From Porites lobata (taxonomy: Eukaryota; Cnidaria; Anthozoa; Scleractinia; Poritidae), in assembly GCA_942486035.1 (NCBI GenBank), contig CALNXK010000160.1, positions 1,034,001-1,098,000 of the forward strand: 64,000 nucleotides of DNA, in the 5' to 3' direction. The first letter of the stretch is position 1; each line of letters begins with the position of its first letter. Below the pieces are notes generated by a model. It made no database searches and was not told the DNA's origin. It saw nothing but the letters and a program-made list of their open reading frames with translations. Shown one piece after another: positions 35,307 through 47,000 of the stretch. Both the position numbers and the translations under genes were made by a program.

Positions 35307-37234
35307 TTAAAAAGCAGGCACTCGCATACCGTTAACTTCCGGCAACGCCAGCGACTGGAATTTAAAGGGAATGAACCCTTCTATGTCCATTGTAAACAAC
35401 TCTCTGAGCATGTCCTGGTTTGGAGATCGACCTGACGGTTCCATCGACGAATCCGAAACAATTGTTGAGCAGAGCTCCTTTCCTTGAGATGGAATCAGCA
35501 TAGCTCTGTAGGGCACGAAGATTTAAGATATTTCTATTCCACTGTGTTATCAGGGGACAGTGGTTTTCGTAAATGTAGTCTGGTCTAAGGTGTGATTTGT
35601 TATAAGGCCTTAAAACAGATACCGGTCTCCCAAATCGAGAAATCATGTCACTGTCATAGGCGTACGGGCCGGGAGGGCGAGAGGGGCTGCAGCCCCCCCA
35701 AATTTTGGGCAACTCAGATTTTTTGGGCAGCGAGAGAAAATTTGGGCAAAGTCAGTTCTTAAGGACGTCTCCATGTTTATATAATTTAATTATTTGAAGA
35801 CCTGAATATTAACCTAAAGTCGGTCGGCGTAATAATCCAGTTACATTACAGTGGTTGCCTAGTATGTGATGAGTAATTTACATATTTGCAGTTTTTTTAT
35901 TTTTGGGCACTATACTGCACTGCACTAGCTGGAATGGACTATTTCCAGTCGTGAATTGCTTAAAATAGACTTTCGCATAACTTTCTAGAATCATCTCCAC
36001 TCGAAGAACAGTGTATGGCAGATAGAATTAGCAATGGGTATGAAAATGAAGAAGTGGCTGACTACTGAATTCTCAGTTAGAATTAGTATAGCGAGAAGAA
36101 TCTTAATTCATTTAAAAAATCTATATCGAGCCGTTTCATGAACTTAGTTCGCTAATTTGTTAAAGTAGACCGAAATGTTTACAAAACCGCTAAAAAGAGT
36201 GCCTCGATACATACTAATCAAATCCTTCATTCGATTCTAGGAATCGAGCAGCTATCTCCACGATCTTTCACACATGTTCTTAAAAAGATTAAAACTACTA
36301 TGAGGTGAAAATGCATGTCAAAAGCGCTTCGTTTTGTACAGATAACGGCCAAACATCAAGATTTTCCTTTTCTTACCGTATTTCTAATAATAAAAACTTC
36401 ATTCCAAAATATCTCGATAACGCTCTTAAGGTTTTGCTTAAACTTCACGAACATCGAGGCGATCGTATAGGAGAAAAATGCTCCTGTGAACGATTTTGTA
36501 AGGTTCCCCATGCCGAGAATCATTGCTGAAGTAAAATATATAGGTAATGGGGTCATTTCGTTGCTATGACAGCTCCGATGTCATTGCAACCCTGATGATG
36601 ACAAATTTTTATCTTAATACAACTGAGGTCGCAATTTTTCCAAATGTTTGTTTATGGCGACGTAGTTTATGCTCAGACTTGGTATTGACCCTCAAACACT
36701 GTATCGAGCCACCTTCATATGCCAGGACGGCCTATGTTTTTGCAATATGGCCCTCATTTCTTTTCGACTCTTTCGCAAAAATTTGGGCAACTTGATAGGT
36801 TTTATTGGGCAAATGGTTTACCGCCCCCCCCCCCCCGGGCAAAAAATTTCCCGTACTCCTATGGACACTGTACCTACATAGGTAGCACACTCTTTTCAAA
36901 AACATACACAGTCCTTCCATACTGTCGAACTCAGTCCTTTGAAGCACTGCAATATATATTATTGCAGTGCTTCAGCAAGGCGAGGAAGGTCGGCTTTTTC
37001 AATGTGGAACTCTGCTTTACATTCGGCTGAATCGATGTTATCGAGATTGAACGGGTCATATTGCTGGTAATTAAAGTCGGGATTTTTGGACTGATAAGCG
37101 TCATAAAGAAGGACAAACTCTCCATCAGAAACGACGTTGTTAATATAGCTAAGTAAGAGCAATTCCCGAACGTTCTTAAATGAATTCATCTTCAAGCCTT
37201 CGAGTTTTGTTTTGCAAAGTGCAAGTGACGCCAA
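35307..37234 (-). pseudogene. PIF/Harbinger transposase remnant (DDE_4 type)
   Basis: The minus strand reads an N-terminal part at 37234-36959 (SAECKAEFHIEKADLPRLAE), then a damaged stretch, then GLCMFLKRVCYLCRYS (36920-36872). After an inserted element it continues MISRFGRPV, SYADSISRKGA and FGFVDGTVR, with NGHRRVHS then KFQSLALP after a frameshift. These match the Harbinger transposase layout, with FVDGT holding the first catalytic Asp. The C-terminal catalytic half is missing. A palindrome (GAAGCACTGCAATA and its complement, near 36940-36972) sits where the conserved middle segment should be. It is certainly non-functional. Confidence 0.75.
35655..36863. mobile_element. hAT-type element inserted in the Harbinger transposase
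   Basis: Ends are CATAGGCGTACGGG and, inverted, CATAGGAGTACGGG. Flanks are GTCACTGT (35647-35654) and GACACTGT (36864-36871), an 8-bp duplication with one mismatch, as expected for hAT. The element is 1,209 bp, with repeated TTTGGGCAA motifs near both ends and no transposase frame. The transposase reading frame is in register on either side of the insertion. Confidence 0.85.
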
Positions 37235-37983
37235 AGCTGAAGGTTTTTCTATTTCGGCGGGAAAAACGCAGATTCCACCCCAGTCTTAATCGGTCGTAGA
37301 CTTCGCCGTCGTCTTGAATACGAGTTGCTAAAGGTCCCTAATGTTAGCTCAGGGGAGGGGTAGGTGGCTTGATCCAGCTCACCTAAGTGTAAAAAAAACA
37401 CACATTCAGTTATAAGACCCCCCGGACATAAACCCTCCTCTAACATGTATTGAAATGAATTCTATTTTTCACGATGTTTTGAAGCTTAAAAAAGTGAGTA
37501 ATGATCAGCACAGGGTTATGGACTCCTGTCAGCACTGCTATGTAGCTTGATTTGAAACGCTTCTTTTAGTCTGGTAATAAGCCCCACCGGATATAAGCTC
37601 CCCCTCCCGTTTATAAGCCCTCCTAAAGCCCTTTGGAAGTTGAATTAAATCCAGGGCTTGAAAGCAGAAGTTTAGCTACAGACCTTCAAATCCCCCCCCC
37701 CTCCCCCGAGTCCCGGGTGCCTCCTTCCTCCGGGTTTGAATAAATAACCAGTACCAGTACACCACCAATATTGTATCTTTTTCCTTCTCTTAAACCGGAA
37801 AACAACACAATACATCCAATCTGAAACCTTGTTCAGTGGTATAACAGTCATCAGTATCTCACTGAAGCGGCTCTGGCATTGGTCTACTATTCACCGGTTT
37901 AACCAATCAGTGAGCAGCTCCAGCCAGATACTGGATAGCTGGACTTACAGGCCTTCATCAGGGCTTAGAGGAGAGGACATTTT

Positions 37984-38113
37984 TAGCCTGAGATCATGCC
38001 CTCTCCCTATTATCCCTTTTTATATGTCTCTCACGGGAAGTTATTTTTTTCCCTCTCGAGCCAAAGAAGCAAAAAAAAAATAAAACATAAAAAATAACGC
38101 CTGATCTCAGGTT
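37984..38113. mobile_element. MITE present only in unit A
   Basis: TAGCCTGAGATCATGCC at the left and CCTGATCTCAGGTT at the right. AGGACATTTT at 37974-37983 and 38114-38123 flanks it. Unit B has a single copy of this site (AGGACGTTTT near 51558) and no insert. Confidence 0.85.
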
Positions 38114-38292
38114 AGGACATTTTGAGCCGTGATACTCATGCTATGAAAATAAAATAATTATAAAGCATAAATGACTCTTTTTTTGCTCCAACATTCCACT
38201 AATTTGTGAAAGACTGGGGTAATTTGCCAAAGACGTAGTAGTAACATTTATTTACACAGGATTTAAATATCTTTAAAGGAGCTATGCTACGC

Positions 38293-38630
38293 TACAGTAA
38301 AAACCCTTGACTAAGAAACTGCATTTTGCCAAGTTAGCTTAAACAGGTATTTAGGTTCTTAAATAGGTTCTTATATTCTGAAGAGAAAGGATACGTGGTA
38401 GCTTAGAGTATTTAGTGGCAGTCAGCTCATTCCTTAGGTAAAACCTGTATATCATCACAATATATTGCAGTTGGAGTAATAAGACACCATTAAACATTTT
38501 AGAAAATAAGAACCTGTTCCAAATTTTAGGCTAAACAGGTTCTTGTATAGAAGGGGCCTAACTGGTACATGTAAATTTTAGCCTAACAGGTTCTTAAAAA
38601 CCATGATCTTAGTCATGGGTTTTTACTGTA
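38293..38630. mobile_element. MITE with TACAGTAAAAAC termini (unit A)
   Basis: TACAGTAAAAACCCTTGACTA at the left mirrors the right end, which reads TTAGTCATGGGTTTTTACTGTA. The interior has repeated AGGTTCTTA motifs and their complements. The paralogous copy is at 51734-52070. Confidence 0.75.
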
Positions 38631-40918
38631 TTTGCTACCTTTTCAAAAAATATCCAAAACATGTCTTTGTATCAATTGAAATAAATTCCACAAATGATGG
38701 TCCAGTTTTGTTATTTAAGATAGGCCTTGAAACTATTTTCTCTCACTATGGATGGCAAGGAAGGACAGGTCAGGACATGGATTATGCCGGCAAAAATCAA
38801 CAAAAAAATTATTATGGCTAGTGCTCTCTGAAGAAAGTTGTTTGATATCTTCTTCATAACACTACAGGAGCATTTTCTACATGTCTCAAGGCACTAGGTA
38901 ATAACTTAAGCAAGAATTGACCTAAAACAGCAATATATAGCCTCATGACATTACCCCTTTAAGATGAGCTGCCAGTTTCTCCAGAAGCTTGGCCAACTGT
39001 TGAAAATCATCATCTAATTAACACAGAAGCGCTTCTCAAAGAAAATAATTTTTAAAAAAGGATTTTTTAATCTGGCATATTTGTCTCTTACCACTTTGTT
39101 AGATGACAAGAATCATATGATCGAAAATTTTTTAAAAAAGGTTGGGTTAATAAGAGTGACACAATCATGGCTAAATTATAATGAAGGGTGTAAACTCAAT
39201 ACAGTTTTTTTTTTTTCGCTTTCTGAACTAAAATTCAGGGCCTAAAAAATCATCTCCTGGCATGTTGCTTACATTTGACAAATTTAACAACTTGAAATAT
39301 CTTAGTTAGTTAGGGTTACAAAGAATAAGACTATAACACTGGTTGAGGGCATTAACTGTTGAAGTTTTGAAGGCCACTGATTAGCAGAAATACTTCCAAC
39401 AGCAAGCCCAAGGTGCACTCTATGAATTATGTAAGGCCTGAAAGAGAAGAAAAATGTTGTTTAATATATATACACAAGAGGGGACAGAATATTATCGTCT
39501 CAATAATCATCGTAAGCAAGAGGCAGGAACAGTACTCAGCATTTTTAATTTTTAACACAGAGATTTCTGAAATCATTTGGGTGGACAATATTTTGCTGGT
39601 TTTCACTCTCATGCTATCAAAAATAAAACTTATATTGATACCATTCAATAGATTAAGTCCAGAATCTGAGAAGATAAATGTGTTAACAGCTTTGCCAAGG
39701 GACACCAATATGGCAGCTAGAAAGCGACATAAACACAGTTGATGCCAGAAATCCCTGTGATAAAGCTTCTGTCTGTTTCGTGACACAGCTCCTTTAAGTT
39801 TACAATATCCATGCAAGTGAAATTCCCACGAAACTCTACTGAAGTGTGAAAAGGATGCAGGCATGAAAACTTTAAAGTTTATGTGACAAATATGCCAAAC
39901 CTTACTTTATATGTCTTATGTAAATAGCACCAATTAAGTTTACGATTTATATAATTTCCGTGCGGTCGAAATTCCCATGAAAATCTACTGAAGTGTGAAA
40001 AGGATGCTGGCTTTAATTACGAAGGTCACAAAATATATTTCAAAGTTTATGAAGCAGTAAATATGCAAAACCCTGCTTTAGCAAATTAAAATTACCATGA
40101 AAATCTACTGACGTGTGAAAAGGATGCTGGCTAAAATTATTATATTTATTTTTCAGATATTTGCGGCCATTTATTTTCCACTGTAATGTATTTCCGTTCA
40201 TTGTCATTTTATACGCAGCAGTTGGCTGTTCACATTTCAAAATAAATATTATGACTGGTTGTGAAGGAGTCACCAGATTATATATTCAGCCAATCACATG
40301 TTAGCAATTACATAACTTAAACACTCAATTAAATCCGCTTTGTAAACATGCAGTTCTACAAGAATGCAATAAGTATATATTACTTATATTTTTCAACAAG
40401 AGGCAAAATAAAGCTATAAACTGCGAGTTAGATTTCCGGTAATACATTATAAAAATAATTCTTTAGCGTTAATCGGAAATGCAAAGGCTGAGTTTGGCCT
40501 CGCCTAAAATTCCCGCCGTACATCAACGGTCGAAGTCTCACGGCGTCCATTGCAACCGTAATGGCCATGTTTGTGGAATCGGATAGCAATTAACTTACTA
40601 GCTGGAATTATCAGACACAGCTGTGTACAATGTGCACAACCATGGGTGCGTGAATGTGTATTTCTTTGCCTCCAAAGTGGATATTTGTTTGAGATCAAGG
40701 GGATAAATTATTGTTTAACACGAACTGTAGCCACTGCAATTCCAGATAGCACAAACTAGCTGCAGGGGAAAAAAAAGAATGACAACTTACCGACTTTATG
40801 TTTAAAAAGGTACGTTCGTTGTATGTAATTACCTGTTTTTGGTTACTTAACCGGGTACTGAATGTTGGAGAAACAGTCAGGCAAGTTTGAACAAACACCA
40901 CCAAAACAACCCAATACA

Positions 40919-41132
40919 GCCGCCATCTTAAGTTTCTGCGGTAGTGACGTCAGTACACAAACAATAGAAACAAGGGTTTGGATGAGGGCAAGTTCAGACA
41001 AGTGTAGCGTCGCTTTGGCCTCCGTGACAAAAATTTCTCTCGCAAGAATATTCTATTAAAATCAGCCAATCAGATACAATTGAAAGTAGCTCAAAACCAA
41101 TCAGAGGTAATATATTTTTACATTCATATAAA
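40919..41132 (+). promoter_or_regulatory. Probable promoter of the SAM/protease gene, unit A
   Basis: GCCGCCATCTT (YY1-like, 40919-40929), a palindromic CRE TGACGTCA (40945-40952), two CCAAT boxes (41066-41070, 41097-41101) and TATAAA (41127-41132) precede the ATG at 41182 by 50-260 bases. The same set is conserved in unit B (CRE 54338-54345, TATA 54520-54525). Confidence 0.6.
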
Positions 41133-41181
41133 GGCGCTTGGAATCGAAAAGTAAAGCCATTTTCACTTCGTTTCCTCTGCG

Positions 41182-42112
41182 ATGGCAGTGTCTGGAAACG
41201 TTGTAACAACATTTTTGGAAAAAATTAACCTCGAAAAATATAGCGGAAGACTTGTTGGTCAAGGCTACCAAACTGTTCTTGATTTGTGTCTTTTAAACGA
41301 GGAGGACTTAAATTCTATAAGTATCACAGACAAAGAGGATAGGGAAAAAATTTTGCAAGCAGGTAGGAAATCAAACATCTAGCTGTATGACCTCTACACC
41401 ACTAAATTTATGCATAGTATGTCGTATTGATTTTCACCCTAAAAATAATGTTTTATTTATTGCCTACAATAATATTGCCCTATGTAATTCCTAACCTACG
41501 ATCCTCAGGCTACTCGATGAATTGTTTGTTAGTAAGTTAATGGAGTTGGACTGTCTGATTGCCCGGCTCCTATTAAAATTCCCGGCTTCTGACAGTGAAC
41601 ATGATGAATATATATATTTTTTATACCCATCAGCTTCTGAACTGGATATCGCAGAATGGCTTAATTATATGGAATTGGGAGCGTACACCAGCGAATTTAA
41701 AAGAGAGGGCATCCATACTGTTAAAGACCTAAGGGCCCATGAGATTTCAGATGACCTCCTAGATGAATTAGAAGTCATGATCCCGGGACATCGAAAAAGA
41801 ATTAAAACTGCAGGTAAATGTTTACATGTAAATAGCATTTTGTCTAACCAGCTGGGATCGAAGTTGAAAACCTAACGGCTTATTTTAAATGTTACAAGAT
41901 TCTTCAGCCGAAGCATTTGAAGTTTCAGCGTTGGCTAACATGTAAGCTTTAACAGCATTTTTTCCTCCCTCTGACTGCAATTCCTAGGCTAAGGGAATCA
42001 ATTTGCCGATCAGGAAGAAAAGAAGCTAAAAGAAATTGAAATACAATCTAAACGTCTAAACAAAACACAAGGAATATTGCTCATCATCAAGAAACATTTA
42101 GATCGTCACTAA
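41182..42112 (+). CDS. Two-SAM-domain protein, unit A (short form)
   Basis: Probable adaptor-type protein with two SAM domains (protein-protein interaction modules). Exons 41182-41362, 41634-41813 and 41994-42112 give 159 aa. SAM1 (about residues 8-60) starts TTFLEKINLEKYSGRL; SAM2 (about 64-120) reads DIAEWLNYMELGAY and ends IPGHRKRIKTAG, as in ARAP-like SAM domains. Each domain occupies one exon with phase-1 ends. The last exon encodes a charged, coiled-coil-like tail (ADQEEKKLKEIEIQ). Its acceptor matters: the upstream TAG at 41985-41987 would give an immediate TAA, whereas AAG at 41991-41993 keeps the frame open. Exon 2 is also in phase with the protease exons from 44063, so this may be one isoform of a longer gene. 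Confidence 0.75.
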
Positions 42113-44062
42113 CGGGGGTTCCCCTTTACATCAAAGAGATTAAAATACTTTAGCCATTGTGCGGCTTTGAAAGGCAAGTTTTGAAGCATAAACGTTTTTT
42201 CCTCCGAAAGATTGCGAAGAAACATGTCAATTGATGAAAACACGCGAGCAAAGTTAACTCTGATTGACTTTAATACCTGTCTGTGTTCTCGAACCGTTTT
42301 TATAAGCTATCCTCTTAAAAGTTATGTTTCATTTTAAGTAGGCCACTGCTAATTTCACCTCTTCGGTTGCATCAGGTATAACTAATTCATGGCTGTAAGC
42401 AGAGGGCAACTGGAATACACTTTATAATTTCAGATTTGCAGATAAAAACACGCTTTTAATGTAATTGGGGATCTCGGACCCTTAATGTCTTTCTTCCAAA
42501 CAACCTGCATCCTCAGGTCGTATCCTATAAGGCTCCGCATCTTTATAATGAAGACGCAAGCAGGAATTACTGCTTTTTCAAAATAATTTCATGAAGAAAG
42601 TTTGTTCAAAATATTCTCTTCTAAAATATTAAATTTTTAACAGGTTTTGGTTTTCTCGCTATTCGCTGACCACGTGCTCGAGCTAGCTGAGCGCGCTTTG
42701 CTAACCCTCCCTGCGCACTGATTCATTTTGATTTTTCTAGTTGACTGTGTAAATCGCTAAAGGACTTGTTTTTCAATTCTGCAACACGATGATAAATTTA
42801 TTATGAATTAGCCACAATTTATCGCCCTAGTATAAGTACACTCGTATATTTGTGGCGCCAGAGGAAGAGGAGTCGACAAAGGACGATCAGAAGAAGTATT
42901 TACAGTTAGTTTTGTATCAGTAAACCCAGGGAACATATAGGCTTTTAAAAAACATTTTCAATATGCGGTCGTCCTAAACCAACATGGATCCGAAGTTCAG
43001 TTGCTTAAAAACGCAGATGTCATATTTGGTGCCCCGTTTTGAGAATTTACTTTAGGGAACCCAAGCACCATTGACGGTGCCATGATCTGAGTTTGCTCAT
43101 ATACAATACATGTAATTTCTTTGGTACAGATTAACTCTCTCTGTTATTAGATCATTGTGAAGGGTACAGAATTCAGTTTGAGACGGGGCAGTTTTTAAGT
43201 TCTTACCTTTTCGCGTGACGGACCGTTTAGTAATTACACGGTATTAAACATTCGTTTTCACAAGTATTAAGCAACACCGAGATGCGATATGATCGTTCCT
43301 GCTCTCTGTCGGAACTTAAACGAAATCATTCAGTTTTGCTTTTGCTTTATCTGAGTTAGTCTAGCATACTTGGTTTAAAAAACGCAAAGAGACACATTAT
43401 TCCGGAATGAATTTGTTGTTCGAACACAACTCTCGTTAGTAGGGCCTGGTTTCAAACTTTAAGTCTCTGGTATTTTATAGCTCTCAGGTATTTATCTTCA
43501 ACAACTGTTGAATCAATTCTGCCTGATTTGTTGCTCATTTTCGTCCTTCTTTCGAGCAATGAAACATTATTAAAAGCCGTCTTACTCTTTTTTTAAATAC
43601 TAAGGTGTTCAACAAACAACTCCGACACGGAAGGGTTAGCGTTCAGTTGCACTGTTCTGTATACTGACTGCCTATTAATCGATGCATGTTTATACCCTTC
43701 ACGTTGTTTCAACTTTTGCCGTTTATGTTTAACCATCATAAGACCATATGAATTAAAGTAAATTTACTTTCAAGCATTGCTTTTTCATAAAATTAGTTTT
43801 ATATGGTTAACTGAAGTTAGTCAAAGAAGAGGCAATGATCGTTTCTGCGTAATTCAAGCATAGCCGGTGAATGTTTATAATTATAAAGGTGCTTACTTAA
43901 TTACAGTCTTTCAAACTCCTCTAGATAATATTTTGTATTTAAACTGCAATCATGTGTTTGCCGGTATGCTGAAGTTTAAAATGGTCTACCTCAACATTCT
44001 CAGGGAAGAATACGAAACATAAAATTATTTCTCATGGTTTTTATTATTATTTCCACTGGCAG
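42113..44062. other. Intron or spacer between SAM exons and protease exons, unit A
   Basis: No exon was recognised on the plus strand. On the minus strand an ATG near 43540 starts MSNKSGRIDSTVVEDKYLRA but meets a stop after 28 codons. The unit B copy of the same frame is longer (56772-56933). Confidence 0.5.
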
Positions 44063-47000
44063 TATCATTTCTGCAATCAAGCATTTCCGGCCCTGATGAT
44101 GTGAGTCAAAGTGTTTCCGAGGTGGTAATAGGCTACTGGGGCCGGCCACCAGATATGGAAGGCAATAACTACGATTTCCTTTGCGTCCCTGGTTTTCTTA
44201 AGTCCAGCACTGGAGAGGGTATGTAGGGTGTACTGATTTTGGAATGTTCTTTGTTCCCATTGCTGAAGCACTCAACAGTCAGTTGAAAATATGAGTCATT
44301 TCATATATTTCCATTCAAGTCGGCCATATGTTAGCCTAATACAGGCTTTAACCAGGTCACACGTGTAAAACAAGACCCAGTCAATTGGTTAGTCAGTCAG
44401 TTGGCCAAATCAGTATAACTCAGCTTGTCTGTAACTCCAGACAAATAAGCAGACAGTCAATTATCTACTGGCCTGCTGTTCAAGTTCTGTACCATCCAGT
44501 TGGCCTAAAGCAAATTCAATCACTCATTGATCATTCAGTTTTTAAAGCCAGGCATCAAGCAAGATTTCAGTGAGTGTTACTTGTTCAGAGAGTCTGGCAT
44601 AAGGCATGTTGGGCTCTCTTGTTACCAGGAAATCCTGACTGGCTTGTTACTAACTGTCAGTCAGTTGCATAGTCAACCAGTCAGCCAGCAGCAATCCAGT
44701 CAAACAATCTATCAGCCACAGTCACATAGTAAGTGAGTTAGCCAGCAAGTCAGTCAGTCAGTCAGTTGGTAATTTAGCCAGTCAATCAACAGGTCTGAAA
44801 CAGGGGCATTATGGGCTCCTGCAGTCAGGCTGTTTGTCAGGCAGTCAATCAATTAGTCTTCCATTCCAGCCAGTAGCAAGTCTGCCAGTCAGACAGTCAG
44901 ACAATCAGTGAGTCAGCCAGAAAGTCAGTCAATAAGTTGGTAATTTAGCCAGTCAGCCAACAGGAGCATGGGCTCCTGCAGTCAGAAAGTCAATCAGTTG
45001 CATAGTCAACCAGTCTTCCAGCCAGCAGGAAGCCATGCAGTCAATCAATCTATCAGCCAGTCAAACAAAGAGGCAATCAGTGAGTCAGCCAGAAAGTCAG
45101 TCTCAAAGTTGGTCATTTGGCCAGTCAGTGAACAGGGGCATCATGAGCTCCTGTAGTCAGGCTGTCAATCAATCAGTCAATCAGTTGCATAGTCAACCAG
45201 TCTTCCTGCCAGCAGCAAGCCAGTCAAACAGTTAGACAGTCAGACAATCAGTGAGACAGCCAGAAAGTCAATCAGTCAGTTCGGTCATCACCCCTCCTAT
45301 TGTTTTCCTACCAGACAGGTTAAATTTAGAAGGTCAGACAGACCAGACCCAGGCCAAAAAGGCCAAAGGCAGGGCAAAAAGTCCAAATTCAAATAACCTG
45401 TCTAGTAGGAAAACAATAGGAGTAGTGAAAACAATAGAAATGTGTTGGTGGTGGTGGTGGTAATGGAGGGAGACAATAGAAATGAGTGAGTAAGCCAGAA
45501 AGTCGGTCAATCTGTTGGTAATTTAGTCAGTCAGCCAACAGGAGCATGGGATCCTGCAGTCAGAAAGTCAATCAGTTGCATAGTCAACCAGTCTTCCAGT
45601 CAGCATCAAGCCAACTAGTCAATCTATCAGCCAGTCAAACAGTCAGGCAATCAGTTAGTCAGCCAGACAGTCAGCCAATCAGTTGGTCATTAAGCCAGTC
45701 AGTCAACAGGAGCATCTTCAGCTCCTGCAGTCAGGCTGTCAATCAGCAGTCAATTAGTTGTATAGTCAACCAGTCTTCCAGCCAACAGTAAGCCAGTCAG
45801 TCAATCTATCAGTCAGACAATCAGTGAGTCAGCCAGAAAGCCAGTCACTAAGTTGATCTTTTAGCCAGTAAGTCAACAGGGGCATCATGGGCTCCTGCAG
45901 TCAGGCTGTCAATCAGTTGCATAGTCAACCAGTCTTCCAGCCAGCACCAAGCTAGTCAAACAGTCAAACAGTCAGGCAGTTAGTGAGTCAGCCAGAAAGT
46001 CAATCAATCAGTTGGTCATTTAGCCAGTCAGTCAACAGGAGAATCATGAGCTCCTGCAGTCAGGCTGTTAATCAGGCAGTCAACCAGTTGCATAGTCAAC
46101 TAGTTTTCCAGCCACCAGCAAGTCAGCCAGTCAAACAGTCAGTGAGTCAGCCAGGAAGTCAGTCACTAGGTTGGTCATTTAGGCAGTCAGTCAACAGGAG
46201 CATCATGAGCTCCTGCAGTTGTATAGTCAACCAGTCTTACAGCCAGCAGCAAGCCAGTCAGTGAATCTATCACCCAGTCAAACAGTCAGTGAGGCAACCA
46301 GGAAGTCAGTCACTAAGTATGCTGCTCCAAGTCTGCTGGTTGACTTACCCATCCAGCAAATAGAGAGAATGGAATTGGGAGGCCAATGGTTAAAACTATA
46401 CTCTCTGAAATCGTTTACCTTCATTTGCTGTGTGAGAATGTCTCAACTACAGCTCAACTGCATTATCAGGGATGTACATGTTTTATTAACTTAATTCAAA
46501 AGGGTACTTGTTTGTTAAAAAATGTAGAAAGATATGAGCTATAAGATACTTTGAGTTTGTGATAAAAACAAAACGCTCTTAAACCAGATCATAGAGACTA
46601 ACTCATTTTAAAACGATGTTATACTTGACAATTGGCAGCGACGTTTTAAAGGCAACACAGCGTTACGACATTGTTTCGTCATAGTTTCGAATTGTTACAA
46701 CATTTTTCTAACATTGTTGCTCTTAAAAGCGTCGTTGCAAATCACTTCGTTTAATATCACCTTTAGGTTTACAATAGATGAAACTAATCGGCCTGCTGTA
46801 CTTTTCCGGTAATTGGAACATGAAAATTGTTTGTTTTTCAGACGCTCAGTCATCAGGACTCATTCAGTTTATAGTTGACAGTGGCAGTGAAGTTGGCGTG
46901 ACTGTGACGTCACAGTTGATTAAAGATCTTCAACTGGAGTATCTCCATAACATAGAAAGTAGAGGCGTCCACGCTACGAGAGACAGGCCAGTTTATCGAG

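Larger units (their letters stand above)
35082..41181. other. Region between GMDS and the SAM/protease gene
   Basis: No host exon was recognised apart from likely GMDS promoter sequence just above 35081. It holds the Harbinger remnant with its hAT insertion, the left boundary of the tandem duplication (37533), repeat debris, and degenerate tandem units containing GTGTGAAAAGGATGC near 39844, 39996 and 40112. Confidence 0.55.

Noticed and set aside
39427..39864. 145-codon minus-strand frame, repeated at 52907-53287
   Set aside because: No recognisable domain, no splice context, and the sequence resembles dispersed repeat DNA. Conservation is explained by the tandem duplication.
44385..46264. 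Several Ser/Gln-rich frames (SQPVSQS-like)
   Set aside because: They follow the CAGT four-base periodicity, occur in overlapping frames and lie within an intron flanked by good splice sites.
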